Assembly (NCBI GenBank): GCA_008360975.2
Contig: CM039193.1
Coordinates: forward strand, 15,738,501 to 15,802,500
Direction: 5' to 3'
DNA length: 64,000 nucleotides
Origin: Lichenostomus cassidix
Taxonomy: Eukaryota; Chordata; Aves; Passeriformes; Meliphagidae
A program made the position numbers and the translations under genes. Of this stretch, positions 62,291-64,000 are shown in pieces (within the stretch, counting starts at the first letter, position 1; each line of letters begins with the position of its first letter). Below the pieces are notes generated by a model. The model saw only the letters and a program-made list of their open reading frames with translations, did no database searches and had not been told where the DNA came from.

Positions 62291-64000
62291 CCCCGCTCAG
62301 CTCTTTACTACAGAATGTTGTTTGGCTTCTTGAGGGATCGAGAGAAGGAATTTGCTACGTAAGAGACAGCAGTAGTGACCACAGGAATTTAGAAAAGGGA
62401 TATGGAGTTAAAAGGTCAAAATTTCCCGCCATCAGTCATCGTCTCCATGGTAGAAGTAGAAGTCTGATAGGGTGCCAGGAGCTCAGACAGAGATTTTGGG
62501 ACCCTGAAACCTGCCACAACCACATGACCTTGAAAAAATGAAGCAAGACAGATTGAGCGCCAGTGCCTGGTGCTCCTGTCCCGCCTGGTGCTGCTGTCCT
62601 GCACTTTGTGCTTCCCAGTGCCACGGCTCTCATCACGCCTTGGCCTGTCCCTGGTTCAGGCCTCTGCTGCATGTTCCCTCCTTCCAAAGCAGGAGATGAT
62701 GGGAACTTTTCTCCCAAGCCCAGCAGAGCTTCTAAGGAAAACACTCAGCATGACACTGACAAATTAATGTTATTTTTACTGCCCACTTAGAAGTTGAAAT
62801 TATTTCACATGCTGCTGGCAGCCTTGGGAGGAGTGAATTTCTCACAGCACTTGGCTTTAAACACATCTTTTACATGCAGTTACTGAGTTGCTCTGGGCCG
62901 ACTTTAAATTAGCAGGGAATTGAGGAAGTCTTTAAGTTACATGTTGGCTTCCAAGGTACTTTTCTCAGTCACCACAGTGATGCTGCAGACAGTGCCTGCC
63001 TTTCCAGTTTTTGGATAGGGCACACGAGGAGAGGTTTCTCTCCTGGGAGAGGTGGGCTAGCCTACCATGAGTTACTCCAAGACAGGAGGGAAGGACTTGC
63101 ATTTTCTGGCCATACTGGATGAGTCCCCTAGGCCTTGACATCATCAGTGCCATGAATTTTATCGGCATATTACCATTTTGCACACTATTTCCAGTCTAGT
63201 CCTACTCTTTGAAAAGTCTTCTGAACTCTGTTCCAACTTTGACCCTGAATTTTGCTGCCCTTTTTTTATTTGAGCTGACAACCACAGCTCTGTCACACTG
63301 TGCTCCAGCCAGCACATGTGTTGTCTTCTGAGGCTGTTTCTTTAATGCCATCAGCTTTCCCCTAGACTTCAGAGCAGATTGTTTCTCTACTTTCACATTT
63401 AATGCCTTTCTCAGGTACCAGTCAGCCCCCAAACATCTTTCTCCCCTTGTATTTATTGTAATTCTGCTTCAATGTTTGATCAGACTTTCTGATACAGCTT
63501 TTGAGCCTTTCCTCCTCTTCATTCTTTATTTCCTCTGTATTTTTCCACTGCGGAGAAACTTTCGTAAAATGAGAGCCAACAAAGTCTTTTCAGCTCATGT
63601 ATGCCCTGGGTTTGGGAAGAAGCATATGCTTGTGTTTGTGGGGGAGGCAGCTGTTCTTGCTCTTCATGTGAAAGACCTTAATGCATTCACAGGATTATGC
63701 TGCTGCAGTAGCTGTTTCATCAAAGCCATAGCAACTTCCTTGTTGCCTTTCATTTTCTTAGGCTATTATATGTGTTTGGTTTCTATGAATAACTCATTAA
63801 AATGCAGAAGAGTAGCTCTTTATTAAGGTTTTATTAACATTTAATTTGCTTTTCAGTTTTTGGTAGGAGATCAAAAGGCTTAGCTCTTTCCAAGAAAGAT
63901 AACAAAAGAGTTGCAGTGCTGTGCTAAGATAATGGCCCTCTAACAACTTCATGTGCTCAGTGGGGAGGTGGGCAGAGACCCCCTGCCATGAGGGATATGT
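62291..64000. other. No gene recognised
   Basis: No coding exon, RNA gene or known repeat was seen. If the CpG patch is a promoter firing to the right, this would be first-intron sequence. Confidence 0.45.

Noticed and set aside
61739..62362. 207-codon plus-strand ORF over the CpG patch
   Set aside because: It crosses the STAT motifs, three other frames are open there, and the protein is low-complexity with no family resemblance.

Overview
The window is nuclear DNA from a vertebrate, almost certainly a bird. Its genes are split by GT-AG introns, it has one CpG island, and its interspersed repeats are CR1 LINEs with the avian 3' tail (repeated ATTCTGTG) and a CR1-type reverse-transcriptase remnant. 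No bacterial, plasmid or phage features, CRISPR array, or rRNA or tRNA gene was seen.

One protein-coding gene can be rebuilt completely. It is the orthologue of HEMK1, the mitochondrial HemK/PrmC-type glutamine N5-methyltransferase of peptide-chain release factors, on the + strand. A non-coding first exon ends at 2057. Coding starts at 4704 in exon 2 and ends at 26652 in exon 11. The ten coding exons (4704-4964, 5439-5530, 6522-6615, 18103-18252, 20286-20350, 22169-22218, 23457-23562, 24329-24424, 26161-26274, 26616-26652) join without a frame break into 354 codons. The product has an Arg-rich N terminus, the PrmC substrate-side motif, the SAM-binding glycine loop and the catalytic NPPY.

Region by region: 1-1050 has no recognised gene and is probably intron of a leftward gene. 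1050-2400 is a CpG island acting as a probable bidirectional promoter. It has two CCAAT boxes 31 bp apart, a leftward first exon with a perfect splice donor (C3orf18 orthologue by synteny), the HEMK1 first exon, and a 55-56 bp minisatellite. 2058-26652 is the HEMK1 body, with CR1 copies in introns 1, 3 and 4 and a strong CTCF-type site in the 11.5-kb intron 4. From about 27.4 kb to the end is a roughly 36-kb stretch with no gene I can support. It holds an old CR1 copy, short tandem duplications, a perfect 14-bp hairpin, a consensus CRE, and near 62.1 kb a CpG-rich patch with three evenly spaced STAT (TTCNNNGAA) sites. That patch resembles the cytokine-responsive promoter of CISH, the gene next to HEMK1 in mammals, but no SH2 or SOCS-box exon is visible.

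The gene identity rests on protein motifs recognised by eye and on splice-phase consistency. Synteny statements and regulatory-site functions are inference. I found nothing that qualifies as a wholly new system. The most useful leads are the STAT cluster, the upstream ORFs and minisatellite in the HEMK1 leader, and the intronic CTCF-type island.
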